From an uncultured Ruminococcus sp. (lineage in GTDB: Bacteria; Bacillota; Clostridia; Oscillospirales; Acutalibacteraceae), in NCBI GenBank assembly GCA_902765855.1, contig CACXBF010000016.1, forward strand, positions 1 through 64,000: a DNA stretch of 64,000 nt, in the 5' to 3' direction. Under the pieces are notes generated by a model, which was not told where the DNA came from, did no database searches, and saw nothing but the letters and a program-made list of their open reading frames with translations. Positions within the stretch are counted from its first letter, which is position 1. Every line of letters starts with the position of its first letter. Positions 1-8,831 of this stretch are shown here, in pieces. A program made the position numbers and the translations under genes.

Positions 1-7
1 AAACAAA

Positions 8-43
8 ATGGATGCCTCCTGTACAATACAGGAAGACATCCAT
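8..43 (-). terminator. Intrinsic terminator of the tetR transcript
   Basis: The outer stem ATGGATG/CATCCAT (8-14 with 37-43) encloses an inner stem TCCTGTA/TACAGGA (17-23 with 27-33). Read on the minus strand it is followed by TTTTGTTT. It lies about 70 bases past the stop of the TetR-type gene, so it most likely ends that transcript. Confidence 0.6.
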
Positions 44-113
44 GTGTTCAGCTTAATTTATAAATATGTGTCCAGAATTCTGGGTACATATCATAATTGC
101 GGTAGCCATTCTT

Positions 114-671
114 TTATTTCAGATATTTTGCAACGATTAAAATTCTGCAATCATCAATAATGTCTTTCAGATGGTTAGTGATAAACTCAGGACTATCTTT
201 CATTCCGGTAGTTATCCAGTCGATAATAGTACCTGTTATTCCATAAGCAAAGAATTTAGCTACATAGACTCTGTCTAAGTCGTCTACTGAATTTTCATCA
301 GTTAATGTACCAATGAGGTTATAAAGTAATTTTTGTGTAAGGTTAAGTAGATAAGTTCTGAATTCTCCGCCATAAGATGTGTGTAGGGCGTTTTTATAGA
401 ATTTAGAATTTTTTTTCAAAGTGTTGAGCATGGTTAAAAATTTTTCTGCCCAGTTATCAATCGAAAATCCGTCAATAAGCTCAACTATTACATCGTTATA
501 AAATATAGTGTTTAAAAGCTCGTACTTATCGTGAAAGTGATAATAAAATGTCTGACGATTTATCTTAGCCTCGTTTGATATATCAGAAATTGTGATTTTA
601 TCAAAAGACTTTTTCTCCATAAGCTTTTTGAAGCTTTGGCTTATAATGTCTTTAGTATCAATAGATGTCAT
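114..671 (-). CDS. TetR/AcrR-family transcriptional regulator
   Basis: A 185-residue DNA-binding repressor candidate. The N-terminal 50 residues form the TetR helix-turn-helix, with the typical run ITISDISNEAKINRQTFYYH (about residues 26-45) followed by F-x-D-K-Y-E-L-L. The C-terminal part resembles the DhaS-like TetR subgroup, whose ligand-binding domain is variable; no ligand can be inferred. TAAGGAGGTT sits just upstream of the ATG, supporting this start. It is divergent from mnmA with about 200 bases between them, so it could control itself or an unlinked target. A link to mnmA would be unusual and is not supported by a visible palindrome. Family assignment is firm, target unknown. Confidence 0.85.
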   Translation of the reverse strand: MTSIDTKDIISQSFKKLMEKKSFDKITISDISNEAKINRQTFYYHFHDKYELLNTIFYNDVIVELIDGFSIDNWAEKFLTMLNTLKKNSKFYKNALHTSYGGEFRTYLLNLTQKLLYNLIGTLTDENSVDDLDRVYVAKFFAYGITGTIIDWITTGMKDSPEFITNHLKDIIDDCRILIVAKYLK

Positions 672-799
672 TACTGAACCTCCTTAGATTATTTTGCATT
701 ACAAATTTAATTATATCTTTTATTGGAAAATTTATCAATCCCATTTTTAAAAAACTATTATGGAATTAAATGCCTATTAGATTACTGGGTAATTATAAG

Positions 800-828
800 T
801 TGATTTTATCTATGGCTTGTAGTATAAT
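800..828 (+). promoter_or_regulatory. Sigma-A promoter of mnmA
   Basis: TTGATT (800-805), a 17-base spacer and a perfect TATAAT (823-828), about 40 bases upstream of the mnmA start. Spacing and direction fit a housekeeping promoter. Confidence 0.65.
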
Positions 829-868
829 AAATCTATCCTAAATCGTAAATTTATGAGAGGTGAAGCCT

Positions 869-1957
869 ATGCCAAAGGGCAAGGTTCTTGTCGCTATGAG
901 CGGCGGAGTAGATAGCTCGGTTGCCGCCGTTCTCTTAAAACAGGATTACGAGGCTGTCGGAGTAACGCTAAAGCTTTTTACAAACGAAGATATTGCGCTC
1001 GACCGTACAAAAACCTGTTGTTCGCTTGATGATGTGCAGGACGCAAGAAGTGCTGCATTTAAGCTTGGTATGGAGCATTATGTTTTCAATTTCGGCGACC
1101 GTTTTCGTGAATGTGTTATAAATCGCTTTAACAATGCGTATATTCACGGCGATACACCAAATCCTTGTATAGACTGTAATAGATTTATCAAGTTTGATGC
1201 ACTTTTAAAGCGTGCCGAAATAATGGAATGTGATTATATCGCAACGGGACACTATGTCCGCAGAGCATATGATGAAAAAACAGGTCGTTATCTTCTCAAA
1301 AAGGGCAAAGACCATAAGAAAGACCAAAGCTATGTGCTTTATGCCTTAACACAAGAACAGCTTTCAAAGACGCTCTTTCCTATCGGTGAGTATACCAAAG
1401 AGGAAACTCGAGAGATAGCAAGAAAATATGGTTTAATCAATGCCAACAAGCCTGATAGTCAGGATATTTGTTTTGTACCTGATGGCGATTATGCTTCGTT
1501 CATAGAGAGAGATACGGGCAAACATTTCCCGACAGGAAATTTTGTAGATACTCAGGGAAATGTTCTTGGTAAACATAATGGTATAATTCGCTATACAATA
1601 GGTCAGCGAAAAGGCCTGAATATTTCGCTCGGTGCTCCGGCTTATGTTGTTTCTAAGGATATGGAACATAATACCGTTACACTCGGAAAAAATGAGGATT
1701 TATTCACAACAGGACTTATTGCGAATGACATCAACCTCATTTCAATAGAAAAGTTAATAGAACCTATGAGGGTTACTGCAAAGACAAGATATAGTCAGGT
1801 TGAAAAGCCAGCAACAATATATCCGCTCGAAAACGGAGATATAAAGGTTATCTTTGATGAGCCACAGAGGGCCGTTACAACGGGACAAGCGGTAGTATTC
1901 TATTCAGGTGATATTGTTGTAGGTGGCGGAACTATTTCTAAAACAAATGTAGAATAA
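869..1957 (+). CDS. mnmA: tRNA-uridine 2-sulfurtransferase MnmA
   Basis: Installs the 2-thio group on U34 of tRNA for Lys, Glu and Gln. It activates the base with ATP and receives sulfur as an enzyme persulfide. The PP-loop SGGVDSS (residues 11-17) binds ATP. The two family cysteines are visible: PNPCIDCNRF (about 98-107) and DSQDICFVPDGDY (about residue 200). YTIGQRKGL marks the central domain. The 362-residue length is normal for the family. The start is the ATG at 869, with AGAGGTG seven bases upstream; a GTG at 860 is in frame but overlaps that ribosome site. No cysteine desulfurase gene is adjacent, so sulfur delivery must come from elsewhere. Confidence 0.95.
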   Translation: MPKGKVLVAMSGGVDSSVAAVLLKQDYEAVGVTLKLFTNEDIALDRTKTCCSLDDVQDARSAAFKLGMEHYVFNFGDRFRECVINRFNNAYIHGDTPNPCIDCNRFIKFDALLKRAEIMECDYIATGHYVRRAYDEKTGRYLLKKGKDHKKDQSYVLYALTQEQLSKTLFPIGEYTKEETREIARKYGLINANKPDSQDICFVPDGDYASFIERDTGKHFPTGNFVDTQGNVLGKHNGIIRYTIGQRKGLNISLGAPAYVVSKDMEHNTVTLGKNEDLFTTGLIANDINLISIEKLIEPMRVTAKTRYSQVEKPATIYPLENGDIKVIFDEPQRAVTTGQAVVFYSGDIVVGGGTISKTNVE

Positions 1958-1993
1958 AATCCATTTTGGTTTAATCTTATATTAATATGGGAA

Positions 1994-2184
1994 AATTAAA
2001 AGTTTTGCTCAAGCTTTTTCAAAAGCTTGCAGTTTCCAAAGGTAGTCACCTACGGCAGATCTTTTGGTCGCTCTCCGCAGAGAGCGAAACACTTTATCCT
2101 TCTTAAAGCGCAGAGGGTAGAAAAATATTCCAGTGGAATGTTTTTCGTAGGGAACCCTCGCAGGGGGTTCCCTGAAAGATAAAT
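1994..2184 (+). repeat. Interspersed hairpin repeat, long subtype
   Basis: Begins AATTAAAAGTTTTGCTCAAG, the header shared by copies at about 16470, 16610, 24212 and 61597. It continues with hairpins such as AAGCTTTTTCAAAAGCTT, CGCTCTCCGCAGAGAGCG and GGGAACCCTCGCAGGGGGTTCCC. Its second half matches the copy at 61597: both share a GCGAAACACTTTAT segment, then GTAGAAAAA, then GGTTCCCTGAAAGATAAA-type ends. It fills most of the mnmA-nadA gap and holds no gene. Confidence 0.7.
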
Positions 2185-2320
2185 GTTAGTTAAGCCTTGC
2201 AATTGATAGTTTTTCAAAGTTAATTATAAACTAATATTTATCATTGAACTTATATTATATTTAAGGGCAAACTTAGTTCGTCCAATCAATAGCATTAATA
2301 TTTATGAGAGGAAGTTAATT

Positions 2321-3247
2321 ATGATTAGAGATGTGCAGGATAAGATTTTGAAGCTTAAAAAGGAAAAAGATGTATTTATTCTTGCTCATAGCTATGTTGC
2401 GAGAGAGATTACAGAAATTGCTGATTTTGTCGGCGACTCATTTACGCTTAGCCTTGAGGCACAAAAAACAAACGCAAGGAATATTCTTCTTTGCGGCGTT
2501 CACTTTATGGCTGAAACAGCGAAAATGCTTTCCCCTGATAAGCGTGTATTTCTTGCAAATCCACTTGCAACCTGTCCCATGGCAGAGCAGATGGAGCCTG
2601 ATATGATTTCACAGCTCAAGGAAATGGAGCCGGATAGAACTGTTGTAGCATATATCAACACCACAGCCGCACTCAAGGCGGTATGTGATGTATGCGTAAC
2701 CTCATCAACCGCTGTAAAAATCGTTAAAAATATGGATAGCGATAAGATTTTGTTTATCCCTGATTGTAACCTTGGGGATTTTGTAAAGAAAAATGTTCCT
2801 GAAAAGGATATTAAGCTTTTGCAAGGTGGTTGCCCTGTTCACGCTTCTGTTACTCTCAAGGATTTAGAAGAGGCTAAGGCACTTCATCCTGACGCACTTG
2901 TTCTCGTTCACCCTGAATGTATTCCGGCAGTAGTAGAGCGTGCTGACTATGTGGGCTCTACCTCAGGTATCGCAAACTTCGCTAAGAAATCTGACCACAA
3001 AGAATTTATTATCGGTACAGAAATGAGTATTGCAGAGGCCCTCCAGTATGAATGTCCTGATAAGGATTTCTATATTCTTTCAAAGAAAATTCTTTGCCCG
3101 AATATGAAACTTACTACTCTTAATGATGTTCTCCGCTCAATTGAGAACATCGATAATGGCAAAGCTTTTGAGATTAAGATGACAGATGAAGAGATTGCAC
3201 AGTCAAGAAAATGCATAGATGAAATGATTCGTCTTGGCAATGCATAA
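2321..3247 (+). CDS. nadA: Quinolinate synthase NadA
   Basis: Condenses iminoaspartate with dihydroxyacetone phosphate to give quinolinate in de novo NAD synthesis, using a [4Fe-4S] cluster. The 308-residue length matches the short NadA form. Candidate cluster cysteines are in ATCPMAEQ (about residue 88), VHPEC (about 200) and CPNMK (about 263). HSYVAREI near the N-terminus and STSGI fit the substrate site. AGAGGAAG precedes the ATG at 2321. nadB and nadC, the usual partners, are not in this window. A bidirectional terminator follows directly. Confidence 0.95.
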   Translation: MIRDVQDKILKLKKEKDVFILAHSYVAREITEIADFVGDSFTLSLEAQKTNARNILLCGVHFMAETAKMLSPDKRVFLANPLATCPMAEQMEPDMISQLKEMEPDRTVVAYINTTAALKAVCDVCVTSSTAVKIVKNMDSDKILFIPDCNLGDFVKKNVPEKDIKLLQGGCPVHASVTLKDLEEAKALHPDALVLVHPECIPAVVERADYVGSTSGIANFAKKSDHKEFIIGTEMSIAEALQYECPDKDFYILSKKILCPNMKLTTLNDVLRSIENIDNGKAFEIKMTDEEIAQSRKCIDEMIRLGNA

Positions 3248-3272
3248 TCCAAATAAGATTTAAAATACCAAT

Positions 3273-3309
3273 AAAAAAGGAAATCCCATATTTGCAGGAT
3301 TTCCTTTTT
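3273..3309. terminator. Bidirectional terminator between nadA and a lipoprotein gene
   Basis: AAAAAGGAAATCC pairs with GGATTTCCTTTTT around a ten-base loop. It is U-rich on both strands and lies between convergent genes. Confidence 0.8.
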
Positions 3310-3322
3310 ATTTTTTATCAGA

Positions 3323-3700
3323 TTAAACTCTTTTAAAGACTGTAACTGTCGTACCATTATTAAGTTCAAGTGTTGAGCCGTTATCCTTAACAGAATAGAT
3401 AAGTTGGGCTGAACTATCATCTTTACTTGTAAGAGTTACCTGCTCATCAGTGTATGTATATGAATAATCATTTTTAATGCGTTCACCGCCTACTGTCATA
3501 TAGGCTATACCATTATGTTGAAATACAAAGCAAATCTTAGCATCATTATCCAATATACCCTCGAACTTTTTGCCATCTATAATTGTTTGTACATTTTCCC
3601 ATTTCCCGATAGGATTAAATTCAAAATCACTACAACCTGACATAAAAACCGAGCCACAAAGTACAAGTATCGAGATAATAACAGCATATAATTTTTTCAT
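3323..3700 (-). CDS. Small lipoprotein of unknown function
   Basis: A 125-residue secreted lipoprotein. The N-terminus has a Lys-Lys start, a hydrophobic stretch and the lipobox FMSGC (Cys at about 23). The mature part, about 100 residues, starts with a G-K-W-E motif and is dominated by alternating beta-type segments (for example YSYTYTDEQVTLTSK), which resembles small lipocalin-like beta-barrel lipoproteins. No catalytic motif is seen. It stands alone, convergent with nadA and downstream of the ABC pair on the same strand. I do not recognise a named family. Confidence 0.75.
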   Translation of the reverse strand: MKKLYAVIISILVLCGSVFMSGCSDFEFNPIGKWENVQTIIDGKKFEGILDNDAKICFVFQHNGIAYMTVGGERIKNDYSYTYTDEQVTLTSKDDSSAQLIYSVKDNGSTLELNNGTTVTVFKRV

Positions 3701-3797
3701 ATATAAATCAGCCTTTCACGCATAATAAACTCTCAATATATTGTACAAAATTTTTTCTCGAATTGCAAGCCTTTTGTAGTTGGCAATAATATATAAG

Positions 3798-5057
3798 TTA
3801 GCTGCGAGCCTTTTTGCTGAATACCATCTTTAATGCTTCACCAAGTTTTGGCGGTTTGCCATAAAGAAGTACACCTACTCTGTAAATAGCAGCTGCAAAC
3901 TTTCCAAGTATGAATATAGATACAACCTGAATTGCTATCGAGAGAATAATTTCCCAAGCAGCTACATTGCTCATTGCAATTCTTGCAAACATAGAAATTG
4001 GTGCTGTAAATGGAATATAAGATGTTGCTATCATAAGAGGACTGCTGAGGTCGCCACTATTCATTCCTATAATAACTACGATAAATGCGAAAATAATTAT
4101 AAACATAATCGGTGACATAAGATTGCTTAAATCCTCTATTCTTGAAACAAGCGATGCTATTGCAGCAAAAACAAATGCATATATAAAGAAAGCGAGTATG
4201 AAGAATAGTATAGCAAAAATTACAGATTCAATAGGGAATGAGAATACAGATTTAAGGTCATTAGGAATTGAATTTAACATAACAGGAAGCGATACTGCTC
4301 CTACACCGAAGATTACTGCTATCTGTGTGAAGCCTGCAAGTCCTGCACCGATAACCTTTCCGAACATAAGGTCTGATGGTGATGCACAGGTTATAAGCAT
4401 TTCCATAGCACGACTGCTTTTTTCTGTAACAACACTATTAGCAACAAGCTGACCATATGCAAGAATAGCCATATATAATGCCATAACAAGAATATAAGTA
4501 GAAATATATGCGGCTGTTTGGTCTGTTCCAAGTGTAACGATGCTTTTCTTTGCCGAGGCTGAAAGAATATTTTTAGATTCCTCAGCGGAAATACCCTTTT
4601 TCTCAAGTTCTGTTGTACGATATACAGATGTAACAACAGCATCTATAATATCAGTTGTAGTGTCATTAATTGATTGTGTAAGTGTGATATATTTATACTC
4701 AAGTGGTTTATTAAAAATTATAGAAAAGCTGTATTTTCCATCTTTAACACCTTTTTGAGCGTCATCTTCGTTTTTAACAGTTTCTATATTATAGTCTTTA
4801 AACTCATCTTTCATAGCTTTAACTATTATATCATCTTTTTCATAAGCCTCATTTACGATTGCAATTTTAGGCTTTTCTGTTTCATCTCCGTCACTTGATG
4901 ATGAAGCTAATCCCATAATGAGCACAGGCAGAAACGAGGCGATAAACAGAACGGCAACTATAAGTATGGTACTTATTATAAAGGCCTTGTTTTTAATTAC
5001 AGAGGTATATTCAAAGCCGAGAACGGCATTAAAAGCACTCTTTTTCTTTGTTTTCAT
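3798..5057 (-). CDS. ABC-2 type transporter permease, NatB-like
   Basis: A 419-residue membrane subunit of an exporter. Topology is one N-terminal membrane helix (about residues 25-50), a large extracytoplasmic domain of about 130 residues, and five or six helices in the C-terminal half. The segment ANSVVTEKSSRAMEMLITCA is typical of the NatB/YhaP permease group. It overlaps the upstream ATPase gene by four bases, so the two are translationally coupled. Known relatives export sodium ions or antimicrobial compounds; the substrate here cannot be inferred. Confidence 0.88.
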   Translation of the reverse strand: MKTKKKSAFNAVLGFEYTSVIKNKAFIISTILIVAVLFIASFLPVLIMGLASSSSDGDETEKPKIAIVNEAYEKDDIIVKAMKDEFKDYNIETVKNEDDAQKGVKDGKYSFSIIFNKPLEYKYITLTQSINDTTTDIIDAVVTSVYRTTELEKKGISAEESKNILSASAKKSIVTLGTDQTAAYISTYILVMALYMAILAYGQLVANSVVTEKSSRAMEMLITCASPSDLMFGKVIGAGLAGFTQIAVIFGVGAVSLPVMLNSIPNDLKSVFSFPIESVIFAILFFILAFFIYAFVFAAIASLVSRIEDLSNLMSPIMFIIIFAFIVVIIGMNSGDLSSPLMIATSYIPFTAPISMFARIAMSNVAAWEIILSIAIQVVSIFILGKFAAAIYRVGVLLYGKPPKLGEALKMVFSKKARS

Positions 5058-5974
5058 ATTTTGTCCTCCGTATACTCAACAAAAATATCGTTCAAGGTCG
5101 GTTGCATAACAGCCATTCCATCAATATCTATTCCGCTTGAAGAAATAAGATTATAAAGTGCCTGTTTTGAGGAAGGTTCTTTCAACTTAACCTTAACTCT
5201 GTTATCAACTTCCTTATCAACTTCAGCCGAAACTATCTCATTAGAAAATTTCTCAAAAATAAGCTTGAGAACATTCTTATAATCAAGGGTATCAATAACT
5301 ATTATATCTCTGCGATAGCTGCGTTTTATATCGTTTATTGTACCACTAAGAACGATTGAACCGCCGTTAAGAATTGCAATGTCCTCGCAAAATTCCTCAA
5401 TATAGTTCATCTGATGGCTTGATAAAAACACTACCGCACCTTCATCAATAAGTTCATTTATTATATCTTTCAAAAGCATAGCATTAACAGGGTCAAGACC
5501 GGAGAAAGGTTCATCAAGAATTACCACTGATGGTTTGCACATAACCGCCGCCGCAAGCTGAATTTTTTGCTGATTACCTTTGGATAATGTTTCAAGTTTT
5601 TTATTAGCGTATTCCTCCATAGAAAGGCGTTCAAGCCATTGCTTTGAAGATGAAATAGCGTCATTCTTGCTCAAACCGTGAAGTCTGCCGAAGTAAACAA
5701 GCTGGTCTATAATTTTTTTCTTAGGATACATACCTCTTTCTTCTGGCAAGTATCCAATAGTTAGTTCATTTCTGTCTATCGGCTTACCATCTACAAGAAT
5801 TTCTCCGCTGTCTGCCGGAAAAACTCCCATAATAATTCTTATAGTAGTAGTCTTGCCTGCACCGTTTCTGCCAAGCAAACCTAAAGCCTTTCCACTATAA
5901 GCATTAAGGCTTATTCCACGAAGAACTTCTTTTTCGCCGAATGACTTAGTAATATTATTTACAGTAAGTTGCAA
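5054..5974 (-). CDS. ABC transporter ATP-binding protein, NatA-like
   Basis: The 306-residue ATPase partner of the adjacent permease. Walker A is GRNGAGKTT (about 36-44), the signature is LSKGNQQKIQ, Walker B with the catalytic Glu is VVILDEPFSGLDP, and the switch histidine is in SSHQM. About 80 C-terminal residues follow the nucleotide domain, as in NatA/YhaQ-type proteins (DUF4162-like). The start is TTG at 5974 with AAGGAG five to six bases upstream. A strong minus-strand promoter precedes the gene at 6010-6038. Confidence 0.92.
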   Translation of the reverse strand: MQLTVNNITKSFGEKEVLRGISLNAYSGKALGLLGRNGAGKTTTIRIIMGVFPADSGEILVDGKPIDRNELTIGYLPEERGMYPKKKIIDQLVYFGRLHGLSKNDAISSSKQWLERLSMEEYANKKLETLSKGNQQKIQLAAAVMCKPSVVILDEPFSGLDPVNAMLLKDIINELIDEGAVVFLSSHQMNYIEEFCEDIAILNGGSIVLSGTINDIKRSYRRDIIVIDTLDYKNVLKLIFEKFSNEIVSAEVDKEVDNRVKVKLKEPSSKQALYNLISSSGIDIDGMAVMQPTLNDIFVEYTEDKI

Positions 5975-6009
5975 AATTTCTCCTTCTTCCTTTTTGTTGT
6001 GTTATTTAT

Positions 6010-6038
6010 ATAATACAATACACAATGCTTATTGTCAA
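6010..6038 (-). promoter_or_regulatory. Promoter of the NatAB-like operon
   Basis: On the minus strand, TTGACA (6038-6033), a 17-base spacer and TATTAT (6015-6010), about 35 bases before the TTG start of the ATPase gene. Confidence 0.7.
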
Positions 6039-6074
6039 CATTATATATAATTTTTTTACATTTATTTCTAAAAG

Positions 6075-6103
6075 TTGATATTTAATACTATTTGTGATAT
6101 ATT
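6075..6103 (+). promoter_or_regulatory. Promoter of the 6.2-kb membrane protein gene
   Basis: TTGATA (6075-6080), a 17-base spacer and TATATT (6098-6103), about 40 bases upstream of a strong AGGAGGTG ribosome site. Confidence 0.55.
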
Positions 6104-6154
6104 TAAGCTATATCCATTTCATTTGAAAGATAAAATCCTTTTAGGAGGTGATTT

Positions 6155-7099
6155 ATAATAAAAAATATTCAAGATAACAATGATATATTTTTGGAAACCG
6201 AGAAAAGCGACCCGGCCTTAAGAAAATCAATGAACCAATTTCGTAGAACTATATTTATACTTATTGCCATTGTTATTTTATCTGCTATTATAGCGACTTC
6301 AATATTATTTCTAAAAATCAATTCATTAAATTCAGAGCCTTTTTTCAAGGTGATTTCTGCCTCCAAGAATACTTTTACTGCCTATAGCGCAAGGATAGAC
6401 GCTACCTTAGAAAATGCCTTTGAGGATAGATTGAGTACACTTACGGGAAAATATGAAGTTAACCCGGATAAAAAGAAACTTACTGCTGAATTTGATATTA
6501 TTTCTAAACCAATTAAAAATACTTCTAAAAAAGAAGATAAAATAGATATACAAATAAATTGTACAGATAATGGCGGGAAAATTCTCTATAAGCAAAATAA
6601 TAAGACGGAAAGTATAGATATAAGTAAAGAAAACGCAGAATATTTTTTCGCTTTGTTTTCAGAGACAAAAGATTTTAGTATAACTAATTTTAATAATGAT
6701 TGGCAAGGTTTGATAAATAAGATAGGTTGGCAGGATTATGTCAACGCTAATGAAATCGAAAATTCTCTGATTAATATTTATAACATTTTAAGTAGTGATG
6801 ATGGAAAAGCGAAAATTCTTGGTTTAAGCACAGAAAACACAGAAAATGGCGATATTATAAATTTTGCCATAAATCCATATTTAACGGCTGATTGTATACT
6901 TACAAATAGTCGGACAGTTTTTAAGAGAGATGAAGATTACAACTATTATAAAAAGCTGGTTGATGATAACAAATCAACCTTAGATAGCCTTGTAATAAAT
7001 TTTGATATAACAATATCTAATGAAGGATTTTTAAAAGAAATTTCCGCAGATAATCTCGGCATTAAGCTTAATTTGAAAATAAGCGATATTAAATCATAG
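6155..7099 (+). CDS. Membrane-anchored protein of unknown function, unusual start
   Basis: A protein of about 314 residues with one N-terminal membrane helix (TIFILIAIVILSAIIATSIL) and an extracytoplasmic domain of about 260 residues without recognised motifs. It is not a lipoprotein, as there is no lipobox Cys. The start is odd. AGGAGGTG at 6143-6150 is a near-perfect ribosome site, but the codons at the right distance are ATA ATA AAA, an in-frame TGA lies at 6149, and the first conventional start is a TTG at 6191, about 40 bases away. I place the start at the ATA at 6155 as a hypothesis; the TTG at 6191 is the conservative choice. The gene is monocistronic between its own promoter and a terminator. 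Confidence 0.6.
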   Translation: MIKNIQDNNDIFLETEKSDPALRKSMNQFRRTIFILIAIVILSAIIATSILFLKINSLNSEPFFKVISASKNTFTAYSARIDATLENAFEDRLSTLTGKYEVNPDKKKLTAEFDIISKPIKNTSKKEDKIDIQINCTDNGGKILYKQNNKTESIDISKENAEYFFALFSETKDFSITNFNNDWQGLINKIGWQDYVNANEIENSLINIYNILSSDDGKAKILGLSTENTENGDIINFAINPYLTADCILTNSRTVFKRDEDYNYYKKLVDDNKSTLDSLVINFDITISNEGFLKEISADNLGIKLNLKISDIKS

Positions 7100-7162
7100 C
7101 TTTTTATAAAAGTAAAAACTTCGCTCAAGATAGAGCTTTTTAAGAACAGAATAATTACACAA

Positions 7163-7199
7163 AAATGGCGTTCAGACTTATTAAATCTGAACGCCATTT
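7163..7199. terminator. Bidirectional terminator
   Basis: AAATGGCGTTCAGA (7163-7176) pairs perfectly with TCTGAACGCCATTT (7186-7199). It separates the convergent membrane-protein gene and the foldase-like lipoprotein gene. Confidence 0.85.
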
Positions 7200-7214
7200 C
7201 TATATTTTTAATGA

Positions 7215-8651
7215 TTAACCTTGTGCAGAACTTTCTGATTTGCTTGCATCGCTTGCAGTTTTGGATTCTGTTGAAGATTCCTTGCTTGTTTCACTTGTAG
7301 ATTTAGATTCTGTTGAAGATTCTGTGCTTGATTCATTTGATGATTCAGAGCTTGAAGCTTTTGAGGATTCGTCTTTTGAGTTATCGGAATCAGGAATAAC
7401 CCTTGATGGTGTATACTTGTTGTATGCAGCGTCATTGAATTCATAATCAAGTTTCTTTCCTTCTTCTTCAATATACTTGTCGAATTCATCGTCTTTGATA
7501 GAGTGAAGTATTGTAGAACGATAGTTCATTGTATTATTCTTATCAAGTGCGGAACTTACTTCGTCAGCTATAGGTGTTTTATATAAGAAATAGTATGCAG
7601 AAGAAGTTGCAACATAAGCAGCCTCGTTGTCTTTCATTTCCTTGAGCTTTTTCTTAACATCATCACCGAACATAAAGTTATCACTGCTTAAATCATCTAT
7701 TGAAGACTGTACTGAACTTTTCTTTGTAGAAGAATTAGAGTTTTCTGTTGAGCTTTCAGAAGAAGATTCAGAGGAGGTAGTTTCCTTGCTTGATTCATCA
7801 GAGGAAGGTTCAGATGAAGTTGTTTCAGGCTTGCTTGATTCCTCATTAGAAGCTGTTGAAGAGGTTGTTTCTTGGCTAGATTCACTCGAACTTTCAGAAG
7901 AGGATTCAGAAGGATAGTCCTTGTCATATTGTTCAGCAACATCATCTATTGTTTTGCCTTGTTCATTTATGATTTTTACATATCTTTCGTACTGTTCTTT
8001 AACAACTTCTTTTTCCTCATCTGTCATAGTTGTAGAGTTTCCGCTGCTGTCTGTTTTATTAAGAGAAGTTGTGAGATACTTGTAGCTTACATAATTTTCC
8101 TTAAAATATTTTTCAAGTTCGCTATCCTTAACTTCCTTGCTGCCGCCCTCACCATAAATCTTGTTGAAAAGCTTGTCTTTTTCGAGAGCAGTCTTGATTA
8201 TTGCATTCTTATATGAGTTTTCAGAAATACCCATAGTTTCATAGCTTTGCTTAGACATAACCCACATATCAGAATAAGAGTACATACCATAGAAAGTGCT
8301 TTTATCGGTATAAGTAGCATCTACATCATCATCTGTTATATCAATTTTATTGTCTTTGCAAAGTTTATCAAGAGTCATTTGTTCTACGCAAAGCTCTTTA
8401 GCTCTGTCACGAATCCATTGGTCGCCGGTTTTCTTATCAATAGTTTCACTGAGAACATCGTTACCAGATTTGCCTGTTTTTTCTTTAGCTTCACTGTATG
8501 CCTGATTCATATAATAGATATATGTGCCAACAGAAAGCTTTTCATCATCATTTCTCTTAACGCTCCATGAAGTATCTGCACAGCCAGCCATACTCAAAAG
8601 CAAAGCACCGCAGATTGTAGAAGCAGCAATCTTTTTTATAGCATTTTTCAT
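7215..8651 (-). CDS. PrsA/SurA-like lipoprotein with Ser/Glu/Thr-rich linkers
   Basis: A 478-residue lipoprotein with lipobox SMAGC (Cys at about 23). Residues 30-175 look like the SurA/PrsA N-terminal helical chaperone domain (YIYYMNQAYSEAKEK, AKELCVEQMTLDKLCKDNKI). A parvulin-like region begins at YVSYKYLTTSL (about residue 190) but is interrupted by about 75 residues of SES/SSE/TSS low complexity (about 249-325). It resumes through FMFGDDVKKKLKEM and AYYFLYKTPI. A second Ser/Glu/Thr tail fills the last 50 residues. Relatives fold secreted proteins outside the membrane. Whether the split domain keeps isomerase activity is unclear. The linkers may span the wall or be glycosylated (inference). 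Confidence 0.75.
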   Translation of the reverse strand: MKNAIKKIAASTICGALLLSMAGCADTSWSVKRNDDEKLSVGTYIYYMNQAYSEAKEKTGKSGNDVLSETIDKKTGDQWIRDRAKELCVEQMTLDKLCKDNKIDITDDDVDATYTDKSTFYGMYSYSDMWVMSKQSYETMGISENSYKNAIIKTALEKDKLFNKIYGEGGSKEVKDSELEKYFKENYVSYKYLTTSLNKTDSSGNSTTMTDEEKEVVKEQYERYVKIINEQGKTIDDVAEQYDKDYPSESSSESSSESSQETTSSTASNEESSKPETTSSEPSSDESSKETTSSESSSESSTENSNSSTKKSSVQSSIDDLSSDNFMFGDDVKKKLKEMKDNEAAYVATSSAYYFLYKTPIADEVSSALDKNNTMNYRSTILHSIKDDEFDKYIEEEGKKLDYEFNDAAYNKYTPSRVIPDSDNSKDESSKASSSESSNESSTESSTESKSTSETSKESSTESKTASDASKSESSAQG

Positions 8652-8774
8652 TACAAACTTTCCTTCCTTTCGGAATATTATACAAATATAATCTATTATA
8701 CCTCAAAATTATTCAAATGTCTACTTTAAAATGTCTACTTTTTCAAATTTTAATATTATTGAGTATATACAAAA

Positions 8775-8802
8775 AGGCATAGCTCATAATTAAGCTATGC
8801 CT
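8775..8802 (-). terminator. Terminator of glyA
   Basis: AGGCATAGCT (8775-8784) pairs with AGCTATGCCT (8793-8802). On the minus strand TTTTTG follows. It sits just past the glyA stop. Confidence 0.8.
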
Positions 8803-8831
8803 GTAATAGTCAGATATATCGCTGTTTTAAA

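Noticed and set aside
7627-7917. Glu/Ser/Leu-rich frame opposite the foldase-like gene
   Set aside because: Mirror of the Ser/Glu codon repeat of the real gene on the other strand.
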